Assembly (NCBI GenBank): GCA_963682025.1
Contig: OY821518.1
Span: 123,714,800 to 123,778,799, forward strand
Direction of reading: 5' to 3'
DNA from: Cordilura impudica
Lineage: Eukaryota > Arthropoda > Insecta > Diptera > Scathophagidae
DNA: 64,000 nt
In this document: piece after piece, positions 63,691 to 64,000 of the stretch
Layout: each line of letters opens with the position of its first letter
Position numbering within the stretch: position 1 is the first letter of the stretch
Program-made: the position numbers and the translations under genes
Notes under the pieces: model-generated
What the model was told of the DNA's origin: nothing
Seen by the model: only the letters and a program-made list of their open reading frames with translations
The model's database searches: none

Positions 63691-64000
63691 ATGATGGAAA
63701 GATATACGAGCCAACAACGAATCGAAATTATTAAAATTTACTACCGAAATTCGGAGTCAGTGGACTCAACGTTAAGAGCGCTACGTCCAATTTATGGTCG
63801 TCATAATCGTCCTAGAAGATCAACAATTGAGCGTCTAGTGGAAAAATTTGAATTCACAGGCACAGTACAAAATGTTCCCGTGCCAGTGAGACAAAGCAGT
63901 GCCCGTAGTGTCGAGAATATTGCTGCCGCTGAGGCTTCAGTTGAAGAAAGCCCAAATGTGTCTCTCACACGTCGTTCTCAAGCATTGGGCATCTCTGTGA
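63691..64000 (+). CDS. Mariner-type transposase, N-terminal part, cut by the window end
   Basis: 103 codons are open from ATG 63691 to the last base: MMERYTSQQRIEIIKIYY, ALRPIYGRHNRPRRSTIERL, VEKFEFTGTVQNVP, then SVENIAAAEASVEESPNVSL and TRRSQALGIS. These are the two helix-turn-helix regions of the rosa/DD41D-like mariners, related in plan to 59623-60753 (RRSQ-LNIS, NIAA). No lesion is visible in this part. The catalytic domain is outside the window. Confidence 0.8.
   Translation, partial: MMERYTSQQRIEIIKIYYRNSESVDSTLRALRPIYGRHNRPRRSTIERLVEKFEFTGTVQNVPVPVRQSSARSVENIAAAEASVEESPNVSLTRRSQALGISV

Noticed and set aside
1..64000. Search for tRNA, 5S rRNA and snRNA genes and for intact host genes
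   Set aside because: No cloverleaf with A and B boxes or other RNA-gene signature was noticed by eye; a covariance-model scan would be needed to exclude one.

Overview
The window reads as repeat-dense intergenic DNA of an insect, most likely a higher fly. The reasons are many copies of a DINE-1/INE-1-like (Helentron-type) element with (GTCC)n, Jockey-type non-LTR elements, a copia element whose primer site matches the initiator tRNA-Met site of Drosophila copia, a gypsy element apparently primed by tRNA-Arg, and rosa-type DD41D mariners. I see no intact host gene, no tRNA or rRNA gene and no CRISPR. The only gene-like sequence that is not an obvious mobile element is a broken multi-exon gene of an unnamed arthropod protein family on the minus strand (16.7-21.3 kb).

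Layout. 0-4.2 kb: decayed Jockey-type element (minus). 4.2-6.5 kb: tail of one non-LTR element, then a 5'-truncated reverse transcriptase (plus). 6.5-10.6 kb: DINE-like copies and a 142-bp tandem array of a Helitron-like element. 10.6-15.4 kb: AT-rich DNA with a hAT remnant and a copia-type pol remnant interrupted by a 282-bp TTAA-flanked MITE. 15.4-21.8 kb: the broken gene, split by a Transib element. 21.8-29.5 kb: two nested non-LTR relics, a Tc1 relic and a piggyBac relic. 29.7-31.2 kb: two DINE copies head to tail. 31.6-41.8 kb: a second copy of the same Transib, split by a young gypsy element. 42.3-51.1 kb: a copia element carrying a second Transib family and a Penelope-like fragment. 51.3-56 kb: a non-LTR element with both ORFs open. 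58.4-61.4 kb: a second Helitron-like copy with a DINE and a DD41D mariner inserted in it. The window ends inside another mariner transposase.

Main discovery. Three elements of the Transib superfamily (relatives of RAG1) are present. Their ends carry heptamers CACAGTG (identical to the V(D)J recombination signal heptamer) or CACTATG, and they have 5-bp target duplications; the two related copies sit in CGTCG/CGACG sites, the known CGNCG preference of Transib. In one case removing the element and one duplication makes the reading frame of the interrupted gene continuous. The two related copies are broken in complementary places: one kept the C-terminal catalytic-Glu domain, the other the central Asp and zinc-binding domain.

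Relative ages follow from nesting. The gypsy element is younger than Transib-1b. Transib-2 and the Penelope fragment are younger than the copia insertion. DINE H and the mariner are younger than the Helitron-like copy. Most coding sequence is defective. Exceptions are the 944-codon ORF2 at 52.8-55.6 kb with its ORF1, and the gypsy gag and integrase. The gypsy LTRs appear to differ by a single base indel.
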